Assembly: GCA_026874595.1 (NCBI GenBank)
Contig: CM049312.1
Coordinates: 27,521,956 to 27,585,955 of the forward strand
DNA: 64,000 nt
Reading direction: 5' to 3'
Source: Sipunculus nudus
Lineage: Eukaryota > Annelida > Sipuncula > Golfingiida > Sipunculidae
A program made the position numbers and the translations under genes. The notes beneath the pieces were generated by a model. The model did not search any database and was not told the DNA's origin. It saw nothing but the letters and a program-made list of their open reading frames with translations. Shown here piece by piece: positions 46,746 to 58,914 of this stretch; within the stretch, counting starts at the first letter, position 1, and each line of letters starts with the position of its first letter.

Positions 46746-48332
46746 TTTGGTAAAGTAGAAGCAGTTATTCATATTCACTTTTGGGCTTACGCAACTACAA
46801 GAGGGGATAACTGAGTATAAAATTTCACGTTTTCTATAAATTGGTTCACAAATTGAACATACGCATTTTTAGTGCCAAATATCAATTATGTTTTATATTA
46901 TTATATCAAATATATTTTCGAACTCATTTCTGTATCAAATTTTTCTTTTGTAGAGGGCTCGTGTAAGAATAATCTTTTTTCATTTTATTGTTTTAAAATT
47001 AGTAAATTTTGTCTACCCACAAGTAATAAATGATTTTAATATGAAACAAAACAAGAAAGTTGATCCATAAGACGGCTATACAACACTTAATACTGTTATG
47101 TGAATAAATCATCCAGTTATTTTAAAGAGTGGCTGTTAGTATTGTTAATTGTATATTGGTGGCCATCAAACAAAATGCCCGACCTCCAAAAAAACCATAA
47201 TGTCCATAAAAATATATTTGCAGGGTCTATATATTATATATATGTTATTCATTATCGTGACTTTAACCATGTTTATACATAATATTTCAAGTATGGGAGC
47301 AAAGTATTGATGATTCTGTATTAGCCTAGTCAATAGAAAAATACTTTCTTGCCAGCTTCATTAAAAAATAAATTGCTGCGAGCTGAACTGAAGAAAAGCA
47401 AATTATTTTCAAAATAAAAGGCACAGAATCATCACCAGGTTTATCAGTACAACCGCTAATTGTCAACATGAAACTGAAACGTACAAATTAAACCGAGTTT
47501 ATATTTAATGTATCCTCATACTAATTTCAATAGTGTTTAATGCTTATTTATATATGACCCTGTTAATACTGAAACACTTATACAAAAAAATAAAAATAAA
47601 AAAAAGTAATACCCCTCATCAGACACCTTTAATTCCAACACCGTTTGTAAAGCTTTCGGAGGAAAAGCGTTTACAGAGAAAATTATTCAAAAGCCGATTT
47701 GTACATATTTTGTGTTTATATACACGCGAAGCAGAACTGGGTCTATACTTTAACCTGCAAAGCAGATGATCACCGCATATGTATTGCTTTAAATGAGAAG
47801 ATGGGGGGGGGGGGGGGTAATCTATGCCTATAATCAATTACGGCATTATTACAAAAACGTATAATTGGAGAACAGGCCTTCATAAGTACTGGAGCAGTGA
47901 AATCGACGTTTTCTGGCCTATGTTTATCAAAGTTCCAAGGAATTATAAGTATCTTTAGTTACTAAGACCTCATGTATCGGAATAGGCCCCCTTAAGATGA
48001 GCAATACACGGTGATGATTTTTTTTTTATTGAAGATGATTAGAATTATAAATAATAAAACATTTGTTGGTTTATATATTAGTGGAAAACTATGAATATCA
48101 CTGTGACGTAAAACATATCTGGCATCTACATTAATTTAACACTATTTTGTAGGTATTATACAATATTCAATTACATTTAGATTTTTTCCTTTTCGTTTTA
48201 ATACTTTCCGTACTATTCATCAGCAAGTGTGGCCAACAGTCAGAAGCCAATATTGTAATTAAAAGCAAGCATTAAAGAGATTATTGTATGCATAAGTTGC
48301 TGGCAATTGTTCCGACAGTACGATTTACACCA

Positions 48333-48368
<36 letters not shown>

Positions 48369-49616
48369 TTATATATGTGCTTTGTCTACAATGCATATAC
48401 AACAATTATATGGGGACACATAACATTAACTCACGTTACTGTATTCAAAATTTTAAGATGACATATCATATTATATTTCATTAACAGTTTTGATTAAAAT
48501 AAACCCATTATATATCCATTCGTTCAGAAAAAATTTAAAACTCCGTAAATGAAAAGACCTGAAATTATTTAAACAAATCACGTTACACTGACAAGATTTT
48601 ACGTCATAGATAATATTCACAATGCAAAGCAGTTCATGGTGGTCTTGTGCCAGTAAGCTTGAATCAGTATCAGACAAATTTGATGATTTATATTGTTGAC
48701 TTTACTCAAAAATGTTTATATTGATTAAAGGAACAACACGTACTCTTACATATTACATGCTTCACATGGATGCTTCAAAATGACTTTAAATGACAAAACA
48801 TGACTTTATCAAACCTAAACATAAGTTATAAAGAATCTTAATGCAAAGTCTGGATAAATCGTTTTCACTCTCAAAAGAAGAATCCAAGTTTATTCTTGAT
48901 CTGATGACAAATTGATCGAACACCTCAGCTTCTTTTGGCATCTCAAGCCGCAGAATAAGTCGCTATTGAATTTATCAATGCGAACTGGTTTCCAAAAACG
49001 CAAAGCTTTAAGTACACTGACTAATCAAAAAGTGTATGCATAACATTTATTCTATACCCAGCAGTAGACTTATGTTTTACCCATGTAATAAGATTTGTTT
49101 AAAATATTAACTCCTATGAAATTTACAGGTCTGCTCAATGGAACAAAACATATTCGGTAACAAAAACGTAAAAATAGGTAAAAATATAGCAAAAATTCTC
49201 AAAAAGAGATCTTGATTTTAGCGACCACCTGAAAATAGCGATCACGTTTTCGAGGTCCAAATTCTTATTTGCTATTTATATCAGGCCTCACTTAGCCGAC
49301 CACTTTATCGGGATCACGTTGGTACCTGGTGTTTGTTATTTTGAAGTTTCACGGTAAGTATTGATTTTGATTGAAATTCTGCCCTTTAAACGCATTTACC
49401 GCAGTCTAGAAGTCACTTTTCGTCCAGCTTTTCGCATATATAAGTCATAAATAGGGATTTGTATTAAGTTTATTCAGGAATTGTAAATTCAAATTTGTTT
49501 CTTCATGCGCTGTCAACAATGAGTACATAAGTGAATAAGTAAGTTACTCAGTCCAGGTGCCATAATTAATGTGAAACTGATTCCATAACCTGTTGTTTTT
49601 TAACATAATTATTTTT

Positions 49617-49701
<85 letters not shown>

Positions 49702-50056
49702 AAGGCATTTCATTTATGAGGTTAAGAATAATATGATGACACTGATGAGCAATCTTTTTTTATTAATTGTTACGCTGCTTTCCGTGTATATTTTTGCTTT
49801 GGATTGTCTATATATGCTGATTGCAAGAAAATCAAATAAAATAAAAACAGCTGGTAACAAATATAATTCGATTGAAACAAACTAGTATTTATGGACAGCA
49901 AATATATCATTAACATGTCGAAAGTCCATTACATTAGTTCCAATTAAAGAGAGAAGCATTAAGCAATATCCTTATGTGTTGCGTTCTTATTTTATGCCAT
50001 TCCGCAGCACCATATAAAACAATGAACACTTTAGAATAATAGTGAAACAATGTTTT
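46746..50056. other. Unique AT-rich DNA, no gene seen
   Basis: No duplicate in the window. It contains a poly-G run (47,804-47,818), a (CA)n(TA)n tract at 48,332-48,369 and a long (TA)n tract at 49,618-49,697. Open frames are below 80 codons and AT-driven. Confidence 0.55.
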
Positions 50057-50068
50057 AAAAAGAGTTAA
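50057..50068 (+). repeat. Left target duplication of the LINE
   Basis: AAAAAGAGTTAA follows TTTT, giving the TT/AAAA context cut by L1-type endonucleases. The same 12 bases close the element at 55,156-55,167, although the A-run there merges with the poly-A tail. Confidence 0.6.
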
Positions 50069-50069
50069 G

Positions 50070-50290
50070 AGCAAGGTCATTGCAGTGAGGAGACAGTTAA
50101 AGGAAACAGGCATATCAATTGTAGAAGACTCAGGAAAGGCTTCATTTGTTGTCAAAAGCAAAAAATCATCCAAATGAAGAAGCTGCTTGGACAGCTGATG
50201 GAGTTATTGTAATAAAATTGAAGAATGGTCAAAAAGGTCTCTTACAAGGCTGAACGAGCTTAATAAGTACTGAACGTCAGCTGCCTGATT
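50070..50290 (+). pseudogene. LINE ORF1 3' fragment
   Basis: One frame reads RVKSKVIAVRRQLKETGISI and then VEDSGKASFVVKSKKSSK to a stop at 50,175. The next frame continues NEEAAWTADGVIVIKLKNGQ. The style (short RNA-binding-like segment directly upstream of the endonuclease ORF) suggests ORF1, but I cannot name the family from this piece alone. Confidence 0.4.
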
Positions 50291-50299
50291 ATGATATTT

Positions 50300-51100
50300 T
50301 GGTATGGTAAATTGTTGTTTTTGTTCCTTCATGATGGCGCAATATAAATGCGGTCAGTTTGAGCAGAAATATGTAAAATAGTAGAACATGAGATTTTATG
50401 TGAATTATATTACATTTTGATATAATATATCATAACGTAGAGATCACATAACACACATCAAGGATACAGCTACAAATCTGATAGTAAACTGGATGGAGTT
50501 TGGGTAATATGTATATTTTTTTTCAGAAGTAATCAGTAAAAGATTTTTTCAATGTATTATATTTCAGTTATCCTGCATACATATATGTACTGTCTGATGA
50601 TATTTGATTAATGAGTGATAATGTACAACCTTGTTTATTTAAAAAAAACATTTGGACAACTTGTAATCCTAGAGAATATTTATTTCGACTATTATGTTGG
50701 AAAATATATATGATCTGTTCCTATTATTTATGTATAGTTGTTTCATTAGAGGATTACTTGTGTATAAATATATAATCCTCAAGAAGTCTGTAAAATAACA
50801 GATAATGCATTTACTTTCCTTTGGGAAACTATAGGAAGGGCAGGTGCACTAAAGGAACTTGAATGAAGTCTATTTTTACTGTAATCTGTGGAGTGGACAA
50901 AGGTCATGGTGGACCACCTGTTTCCTGTTCTGAATAGCCCATTGGTGGTATCCAGGAGGGAAACCTTAAATACCTTTTTTATTTACACTTTGTACTGTTG
51001 TATTTTGTATTGACTTTGTATTTGTACTCAAGTTGGAAAGGGAGCTTAGAGATAACCTTGAAATAGGTGCTAGCATTAGAATGGAGTCTGTGTTGTACAT
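50300..51100. other. LINE inter-ORF or degraded region
   Basis: No clear coding segment. It contains GTGGACAAAGGTCATGGTGG near 50,890. It belongs to the LINE insertion by position. Confidence 0.35.
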
Positions 51101-51103
51101 GTT

Positions 51104-51906
51104 TTGGTTGTTTTCAGTCTTTCTCAAGAAAAATCTGACATAAAAGGGTATTTTAGCCTGCTAACTTTTAATATAAGGGGATTAAATGATTATAAGAAGA
51201 GAAAATGTGTATATAGATGGTTATATCAGCAAAAATCAGAAATAATTTTTTTACAAGAGACTTACAGCACAGCCACGGTAGAAAACTTATGAAAACATGA
51301 ATGGGGAGGTACTGCTTTCTGGTGCCACGGAACTAATCAAAGCAAAGGTGTAGCTATCCTGATAAAAAAATCACTGGATTTTAAATGTTTGCATATAGTT
51401 CAGAAAGAGGGGAGATTATTGATGCTTAACGCGGAAATTAATGGAATTAGATATGTGTCGATGAATTTATATGCACCAAATGATGTTAAGTCACAAATTC
51501 AATTATACAGTAATGTTTTGCGGTTAATTGGTGAGACAGATATAGAGGCCAATGAAAATATATTGATTGGTGGAGATATGAATTGCATATTTAATGATAA
51601 ATTAGATCGAATTGGAGGAATTGGAGGGTGAGAAAAAAGGTGGTAGATGTCATTGATCAGATTAAAAAAGATTGTGAGCTATGTGATGTATATCAGTTGA
51701 AATATCCCAATGAAAGACAGTACACATGGAGTAGGAGAAAGTCTAGAATATATAGACGATTAGATTATTGGATTATATCTAGATATATGTATGATGCCAT
51801 CATTGATGTTAATATTTTGTATACCAGACACAGTGTTCACAATCCAGTTATTCTGTCTGTGGGGCATCAAGTTGAATCAAAAAAGGAAAGGGTCTTTGGA
51901 TATTAA
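51104..51906 (+). pseudogene. LINE APE-type endonuclease domain
   Basis: Starts near LLTFNIRGLND, then IIFLQETYS (the catalytic Glu motif), KGVAILI, NLYAPND, ILIGGDMNCI (the GDxN motif) and LDYWIIS. A TGA at 51,290-51,292 replaces a Trp codon (NL*KHEWGG), a frameshift occurs near 51,628, and the final SDH motif is degraded (TRHSVHNPVIL). Motif order and spacing fit L1/Tx1 endonucleases. It would have nicked target DNA to prime reverse transcription. Confidence 0.85.
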
Positions 51907-52155
51907 ATACATCCTTTTTAGAGGAAGCTGAATACAATAAAACTATAATCGACAGTAAAAAAAATTGGCTCAAAGAAATAGAATCAGTTAAAGACCCAAG
52001 GATAATATGGGAATTCCTGAAATATAAGATAAGACAATGTTCAATCAGATAAGGAAAACAAAAAGCAAAAATAAAAAAGGACAAGAAGAAGGATTTACAA
52101 GAAAATATTCAGTTATGACAAAACCAAATTGCTATAGCTGGAGATGTGATAGAGA

Positions 52156-52467
52156 TTGAATCCCTTGAAAAAAAAAATAGATGAGAAAAAACAAGAATTA
52201 GAAATAATTGAAAATAAAAAAGTAGAAGGAACAATACTAAGATCCAAAATAAGGTGGTATGAATTAGGGGAGAAAAATAATAAATATTTCTTAAATCTAG
52301 AAAAAAGGAACTCCGCTAAAAAGACCATAAAGAAATCAATTTTGAAAGATGGAGGGATTGTTGTTAATGAAAATGATATTTTATATCAGACTTCCAATTA
52401 TTATGAAAAGTTATATTCATCCACATTGAATGAACATGAATCACCAAAACAACATTATTATGAATAA
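52156..52467 (+). pseudogene. LINE linker region between endonuclease and RT
   Basis: Lysine- and glutamate-rich, with the widely conserved block RSKIRWYELGEKNNKYFLNL ahead of the RT. It ends in a stop and shifts into the next frame at about 52,430-52,467. Confidence 0.75.
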
Positions 52468-53587
52468 TGATAATGAAACGATCCTGAATGATGAATATCA
52501 GAGTCAGTGTGATGGGAAACTAACCCAAGAAGAATGCTATAAAGCACTGTTGTTAATGAAAACAAATAAAAGCCCAGGAAATGATGGTATTAATGCTGAA
52601 TTCTATAAAAAATGTTGGCATTTCTTTGGAAAATACATAGTGGATTGTTTTAATTATTCAAGTGAAATTGGTGAACTATCAGCTTCGCAAAGACAAGCTG
52701 TTATTACTATGATTGATAAAAATAAAGACCGCACAAAGATACAAAATTGGAGACCAATTTCACTACTAAATGTGGATTACAAAATTGGAGCAAAAGCATT
52801 GTCTCTCAGATTGCAAAAGGTTATTCCAAAATTAATTCATTTAAATCAAACAGGTTACGTAAAAGGAAGGGATATATTTACTATGAAAGGCTACTAAATG
52901 AAGTAATTTTACATACAGAAGAACATATGATGGAAGGCCTAATTCTTGCATTAGATTATGAGAAAGCTTTTGACATCTTGGAATGGCCTTTTTTTAATTT
53001 CTGTATTAAATTTTTTCAATTTAGGAGCATCCTTTATTACCTGGATAAAAACCCTATATAACAATATAAGCAGCTGTGTCATTAATAATGGAACAACTTC
53101 CCAATATTTTCCCGTAAAGAGAGGAGTGCGCCAAGGCGATCCTTTATCCCCATATCTTTTTATTCTGTGCATAGAACTTTTAGCAATAAAGATTAGAAAA
53201 AAAATAAAAAAAATTATAGGAGTAGATATTTATGGTCAAGAAATAAAGCTGAAGTTTTTCGCTGATGATATAACAGCAGTAGTTAAAAATATTGAATCGG
53301 CAAAAGAATTATTAAGAAAAGCAGACAACTTTAGAAAGGTATCAGGATTAAAATTGAATATTAATAAAACGGAAGCAATGTGGATAGGCTCAAAAAGAAA
53401 TGAACTCACAAAACCCTTACATTTAAAATGGCCAGAAGATGGTATTAAAATATTAGGTATATATTTTTCATGTAATGTAGGGAAAGCTGTCCATCTGAAT
53501 TTCGATGAGAAACTAAGGAAGATTAAAATAGCTGCCCAGATCTGGAAAACTAGAAATTTGACCTTAATTGGTAAAATACAATTTTAA
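52430..53587 (+). pseudogene. LINE reverse transcriptase domain
   Basis: Fingers: SPGNDGINAEFYKKCW and NWRPISLLNVDYKI, then NQTGYVKGR. A frameshift near 52,880 leads to LILALDYEKAFD (catalytic Asp motif A). Another near 53,010 leads to RGVRQGDPLSPYLFIL (motif B) and FADDITAV (motif C), followed by GLKLNINKTEAMW and the thumb ILGIYFSCN. All catalytic aspartates are still readable, but three frames are needed. The domain assignment is secure; the clade (Tx1/L1) is by motif resemblance. Confidence 0.9.
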
Positions 53588-54041
53588 TACAATAATTAAG
53601 TCATATCTTTTATCCAAATTCCAGTATATTTTTACATGCATCACAGTACCCCGAAAATATTTGTTGTAAATAAACAGAACAATATTTGAGTGTCTATGGA
53701 ACTAAAAAAAGGAAAAACTTAAAAGAACTTTAATGATACAACCAATAAAATATTGAGGACTGAATGTACCTCATACAGAAAGTGTGATACAAACATATTT
53801 AATTTCATGGCTGAAAACATATAAAAAATAGAGAGAATCAGCTGATGATTATTTAGGATAAGAAATTTAAAGATAATGTAATGGATCTGAGCCTTTTATT
53901 CCAATGCTTAATGTAAATATGTTCTATATAGATCTCTTAAAAGCCTGGAATAAAGTTAGATACAAGAGAAGCTTCATGCATCAAGTCATTTGGTTTAATG
54001 AGAATATAGGCTCATGCAGCTAAGTTTATTTCAGTAAGAGT
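53588..54041 (+). pseudogene. LINE degraded segment after the RT
   Basis: Weak remnants of reading frame with many stops, including a KSYLLSKFQYIFTCITVPRK-like stretch continuing the thumb. Nothing else is seen. Confidence 0.5.
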
Positions 54042-54870
54042 TTGTATGAGGCAGGGCTGATTTATGTTAAAGATGCATTTGATAATAATGGAAATGTTGT
54101 GCCCTTCACCACATGGCAGAATAGAGGTGTTAAATTGTTAGAGTATATAAAATGGAGGACAATTGTTCAAAAAGTAAAAAGTTCATGTATGTATCTAGAA
54201 ACAGAGAGGATTAACTCAAAGGAAGAAATCCCTAGTTTTACTTTAGGTGAATTTGATAATGGTAAAGTATTAGATCTGAAATCCTGTAATTCAAAAAAGA
54301 TTTATGAAATATTGGTCAGCTCAGTAGATTCTACATGTAAACACCTTGTCCCAAGAATTTTTAGATTTTGTGATACATGTAGTTTAGAAAATATTGACTG
54401 GGAGACAAGCTTTCAAAGTTTGTATAGATACTAAAACCAGATGTTTTCAGTTTAAAATATTGCACAATATTTCAGCTAATAATTATTGGTTAAACAAATG
54501 GGGAATAATAGATAATAATCTCTGAACATTTTGTCAACTGGAGACTGAGACTGTTGAGCATCTTTACTGGTCTTGTTTATGTGTTCAACACATTTGGCAG
54601 AAATCAATACCTATCTATTCAGAATCTGAGCAAAATTATATTCTGGACAAAAATGATGTACTCTTGGGGAATCCTAATTTTGGTGTTAGTATCAATTTAT
54701 TCATTATCTTAACCAAGTGTTACATTTATCAGAGCAGGCAACAGAATCAAAAACAATCATTTGACAAATTAAAAAAATACCTGAATAATATTTGAAATAT
54801 TGAATTTAATATATTTGTGCGAAAAGGAAACACAGATCTTTTCTATGACAGGTGGCACTCTATTAAGGTA
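54042..54870 (+). pseudogene. LINE C-terminal region with CCHC-like motif
   Basis: 130 codons are open to 54,434 (YEAGLIYVKDAFDNNGNVV at the start), a region typical of Tx1/L1 ORF2 C-termini. After a stop the frame shifts. At about 54,523-54,580 it reads *TFCQLETETVEHLYWSC, a C-x2-C-x7-H-x4-C knuckle whose first Cys codon has become TGA. It ends with FYDRWHS-like sequence near 54,850. Confidence 0.75.
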
Positions 54871-55167
54871 TAACATTTTGTTAAACTAATTAGAGAGGTA
54901 TAACTTATTATTTACACAAACAGTCATGTAAGTGTATAAAGCTTGTTTTTTTTTTAACTTTTATGTATATTGGTATATACATAGTAGTATACATCAAAAT
55001 ACTTATGTATACTCATATATTTTGTCGATTTGTATTGTCTTGCTTAGTATGTAACGATGTATTTTGTAGTTTTGAACAAACAGGTGTGCAGGACAACATA
55101 TAGGAAGATTTTCCTAGTCTATGTATTGTTTTTGGGGAATAAAAATTCATTAAAAAAAAAGAGTTAA

Positions 55168-55860
55168 TGCAGAGTTAAATGGTATTTATTTTATAAAAAA
55201 ATACTTCATAGAAGTATTAGTAAGTCTTACATTTTATTTGTATTCACAGTTTGATTGATCATTTCCTGAAACCCCTAAGTAGCATTTTCACATGATATGT
55301 AGCAGAGTCAATTTTTTTTATTAATATTAATTTCCTTTAATAATGATTTAATAATCAGTGTTTTTGGCAAATATCAGGCGAATGTATCTAATTAAGCAAA
55401 AATAATATGTTTGAAATATTTTATCATCTTTCTGAGGAGCAATTCTGCCCATAAAATTGAAATTAAAATTAAATGTCCACGATATCAGATTTTGCAGAAA
55501 TGGCTTTTCCTTTCTGCAAGAATAAATGTGCCATAAACACTTGTTATATGTACGTTTGAATTTCCGCGCATTTAGCTCCCAAATATTTGCCAGGTCATAA
55601 TTATTTTGTCACACTTAAATCTGTCAAGCTCCATTATGGTCAGAAAACATTCATAATACCAGTTTGATTTTTTTTATATGAAGAAGAATGATTCCTTAGA
55701 ATGTCTATGATAATGTTTGTGGGCCATTCACATTTAATAAAAAGCCGACAGATACAAGAGTTAATTACATCAGCATCTCTCAAATTTCACCCTTGGTATG
55801 ATTTACTTAGTTTTGTGTGTTTTATTACCGCAATTAGCGTTTTAATCATTCTTTTGATGC
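55168..55860. other. No gene seen
   Basis: Unique AT-rich DNA between the LINE and the closing block of unit 2. Confidence 0.5.
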
Positions 55861-57164
55861 TGCGTAATTTTTTTTGGCAGTGATATGGGACTCGGGAATT
55901 TTTAGGGACTCGGACTTGGACTTCAGCGTCAAAGCCTTGGACTTGTACTCCGACTCGGAGGTAATGACTCGAGACTTCAGGCCGAACCCCTCGAGTCCAG
56001 CAGAAGGAAAGATCTATCACATAGAAAAATGATAGTTATATGCATGTGCAGAATTCTCACAATTATTAGAGAAAAGATTATATAAAAGTTTATATGGAGA
56101 TAGATGTAATATTACATGGAAATTCAATCATTCCAATGTTTGCCTGTCTCAGACATATAGAAAGGCATTATTACATCCACTTAATTTTATACATGATATA
56201 AGTACATTAGTATAATGAGAGGGTTGATATGAGTATAATGACCATTTTATTGCCTAAAATCGTAAATTGGGGTCTATGAGGTAAAAATAAATGCAGGCGA
56301 TGCCACCCGGACACCTTTGGAGAATTTTTATTAGCACCAAAATCGAAATCTCGTTAACAGTAAAAATAAATGGCTGTAAATGAGTCTTTTATCCGGATTG
56401 GTTACAATTTATGCCATCAGAGATTCAAATGGCAAATGATTTTCATAGACCAGGTGAGTGCTATCATTTCAAATGGAAAACATTTTTCATTTCGGACTAA
56501 TCCGTTGGAAAGGTGAATTCCAGGTGTTTTCCCAAATCACAAATAATTAAAAATACACCAACGAAAATTTCACTCGCAAAATGGTAACTCGGAAACTCTA
56601 TCTACTCCGAGAAATCATATAGCCCCGTGATTTGCTTAGCAGCAGACCCATTACGTATATCAGCCGAGTATCAGTCTAAATCCTAACCTCATTCTTATTT
56701 TTAAGGATATTACGTTATTGGGTACTCAGGCTTATAATCAGTCACAGGGTACATAACAAAAAAAAAAGATTGCCGGACTAGCTGTAATATAACAACACAG
56801 GTAACATTTCTTCAGAAATGTCAAAACGGGAGTGATTGATCAAAGTTTTAAAATGATGATGATATCCATCTTTCGCGGGGAAGGCTAAAGATTTATGCCT
56901 TTCCGTTTGAAAGGTGAACATTTCAATCTATTACGAATCCTGTAACTGGTTTATATACCGAGTACAGTAAAGCAAACACAAATCAATACTACAGGACTTC
57001 CTTTACATCTGTATACCAACTGTAAATACACTTTTAAATTTAGAATAGGTTTTTTTAATTAACAACTCTGTGATCTAGACAGCATTCAAATGTTCCATAT
57101 TGAGGGAGGGAGTCTTTAAATTATTACACTCTGATGGGTCATAACACCGAATAACACCGCCCCC
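55861..57164. repeat. Closing block of unit 2, no gene
   Basis: Homologous to 19,150-20,964 without the foldback element. The GACTCG-rich patch is at 55,885-56,005. The empty insertion site is near 56,842-56,855 (AAAGTTTTAAAATGATGATG). Confidence 0.65.
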
Positions 57165-57345
57165 TTCCAATATAACCCATTCAATATTCGCCTGTGTGAG
57201 TGAGGTGCGGCCTTATGGTTTGCCTGCAGAGTTAAGCTTGGGTTTTGGTCCACCATATGAAATTTCCCTGCATCTCGGCTGCTACTCGAACCCATTATCT
57301 GTGTTCTGTTTAGTCCGGTTAGCTGCCTAGACCCCTGTGACAGAT
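57165..57345 (-). mobile_element. tRNA-derived SINE on the minus strand, closing block of unit 2
   Basis: Minus-strand A-box-like TCTAGGCAGCT (about 57,321-57,332) and B box GGGTTCGAGTAGC (57,281-57,293). Counterpart of 20,965-21,150. It predates the unit duplication. Confidence 0.55.
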
Positions 57346-58148
57346 GCTGGTAAATTTAACATGCGCCTTTAGCATTTATAATTTAACATTATATCAATTA
57401 TTTAACCACGAGGATAATATTTAATTTAGAGAAAATTTGCAAGATATAAACGTACATGCACAATTTCACCATACAGACATCGGCGTGTTACAAATATTGA
57501 ATGTTTGGACTATCAAGTTGATATCCAAATTTTGAAGAAATATAAATATTATAGCCGTCCTAATGAGAACCCCCCACCCCCTAAAGTTGGGCTACGTTTT
57601 GCAAAGACATTTTAGAAAATAGTAGTTCAGGAACAGAAAATCCTCATATTTTTTGTTAAAGTAACTCACAATGTCCTCTTTACACTGCATATTTAAAACT
57701 ATTCTTAATAAGGCGTCAGACTACACCAAACTGGCGCGCTGACATAGGCGATTGTGAAGTCCTTCCAGCATCCCCAGCTGTTTTTATACTCTTGCTCACG
57801 TCACACATCTTAACCGCCTCTTGGCCAATAGTCTCACACTTTTATTCGGCAAATCATTTTTTTATTAATACTAAAATGGGCACGCTTCCAGAGAGGAAAA
57901 CATGTGAAAAATCAATTATGCATTACGGTGCTTTTGAAGTCTACAGTAAACAATGTTATTACAGGAACCGCCTAGGCATGGACCGTTTCCCATGGAATTA
58001 TACCTGCACTGATACTAATATCAAATATGACTATTGGGTTCTCTCAACCTGTACAATATACTTCAAATTGAAGTACAAAAATTATTACTACTCTTACTTG
58101 AACATGCAATAAAATTACTAAGTCACTGTTTTCTGGTGACACCGCCGC
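57346..58148. other. No gene seen, end of unit 2
   Basis: Homologous to 21,151-21,981. A 106-codon open frame at 57,792-58,112 is not open in the unit 1 counterpart, so it is probably not a gene. Confidence 0.5.
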
Positions 58149-58914
58149 TGGTAAATAATGTCCTTCGGTGAGCTCTAGAAAGCGCGCCCAGGTTTAATTG
58201 ATATACGAGCACATTAAAGTAAGGAAACTATGCTGTCAATGTATGTTACCATTCCCCTTTTGACTCGCGAAATAATCCGGCATATGTTTCCTCGGTACTC
58301 AATGCTTTAATTATATACCCACAGCTACACACACACACCAACGTATGCGTCTGTCAAATTATCTGTCTGCTGGATTAAACTATCAAGTCACCTTTTTTAT
58401 TCATCTATGTACTGTCAGGTCTGTGGCTGCTTACTACGTTTTCTCAGAATAGTTTCAGCGAGCCGCTCTGGCGTCTATATGAGCTAATCAAAAAACCGCC
58501 ACGTGGACGTCTAGTGCGATGTTCCGACCAAACGTTTCGCATGTCGGGAAGGTATTTGAAATCTTCCTAACCAAATATGGCCATTATAAAACCTGTCCCG
58601 TTTCTGGTACGTGTTCTTGTCCCGACGGTTTGTGAACAGTGTATAGTTTACATTTTGTTTTTGGAATGGATTGGCTATTTTAATTTTGGCCCGAATATTT
58701 GCAATTTTGTTCATTTTTCACGAACCTCCATTAGAGCGGTTCGGTATGTGGAAGCAAAGTTAGCTGAAAATGACTTGAGTTGGATGGAGTTGATTATTTT
58801 CTTATTATTTCAGACTTCCATACATCTTCGGAGGGAAAACGGTTTAAAAAGGTGGGCATAATTCTGGTCATCTATCGTTTGTAAAATTTACTGAGTTCTC
58901 CGTGAACATACTTA
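58149..58914. other. Upstream flank of unit 3, no gene
   Basis: Homologous to 1-784 with extra inserted stretches (for example 58,540-58,590). It contains an (AC)n run near 58,327-58,338. Confidence 0.55.

Larger units (their letters stand above)
50069..55159 (+). mobile_element. Tx1/L1-like LINE, 5.1 kb, inactive
   Basis: From 5' to 3': an ORF1-like fragment, APE-type endonuclease, reverse transcriptase, a C-terminal region with a zinc-knuckle-like motif, an AATAAA at 55,138-55,143, and a poly-A tail at 55,152-55,160. The target duplication is AAAAAGAGTTAA. The RT core words (NWRPISLLNVDYKI, NQTGYVKGR, RGVRQGDPLSPYLFIL, FADDITAV) are those of the L1/Tx1 group. Many stops and frameshifts make it dead. 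The 5' end lies inside ORF1, so the copy is 5'-truncated. It lies in the unique part of unit 2 and has no copy in unit 1. Confidence 0.85.
21982..58148 (+). repeat. Segmental duplication unit 2 (about 36 kb)
   Basis: It has the same block order as unit 1 but is expanded by four identifiable additions: 30,106-33,620 (LINE remnant plus GC-rich DNA), 37,614-38,317 (unknown insertion), 43,740-46,745 (third copy of the type II array block) and 46,746-55,860 (unique DNA with a Tx1-like LINE). Its first 8 kb is almost identical to unit 1. Confidence 0.88.

Noticed and set aside
57792-58112. 106-codon frame as a gene at the end of unit 2
   Set aside because: The homologous stretch in unit 1 (about 21,600-21,950) is interrupted by indels and stops, and no family is recognisable.
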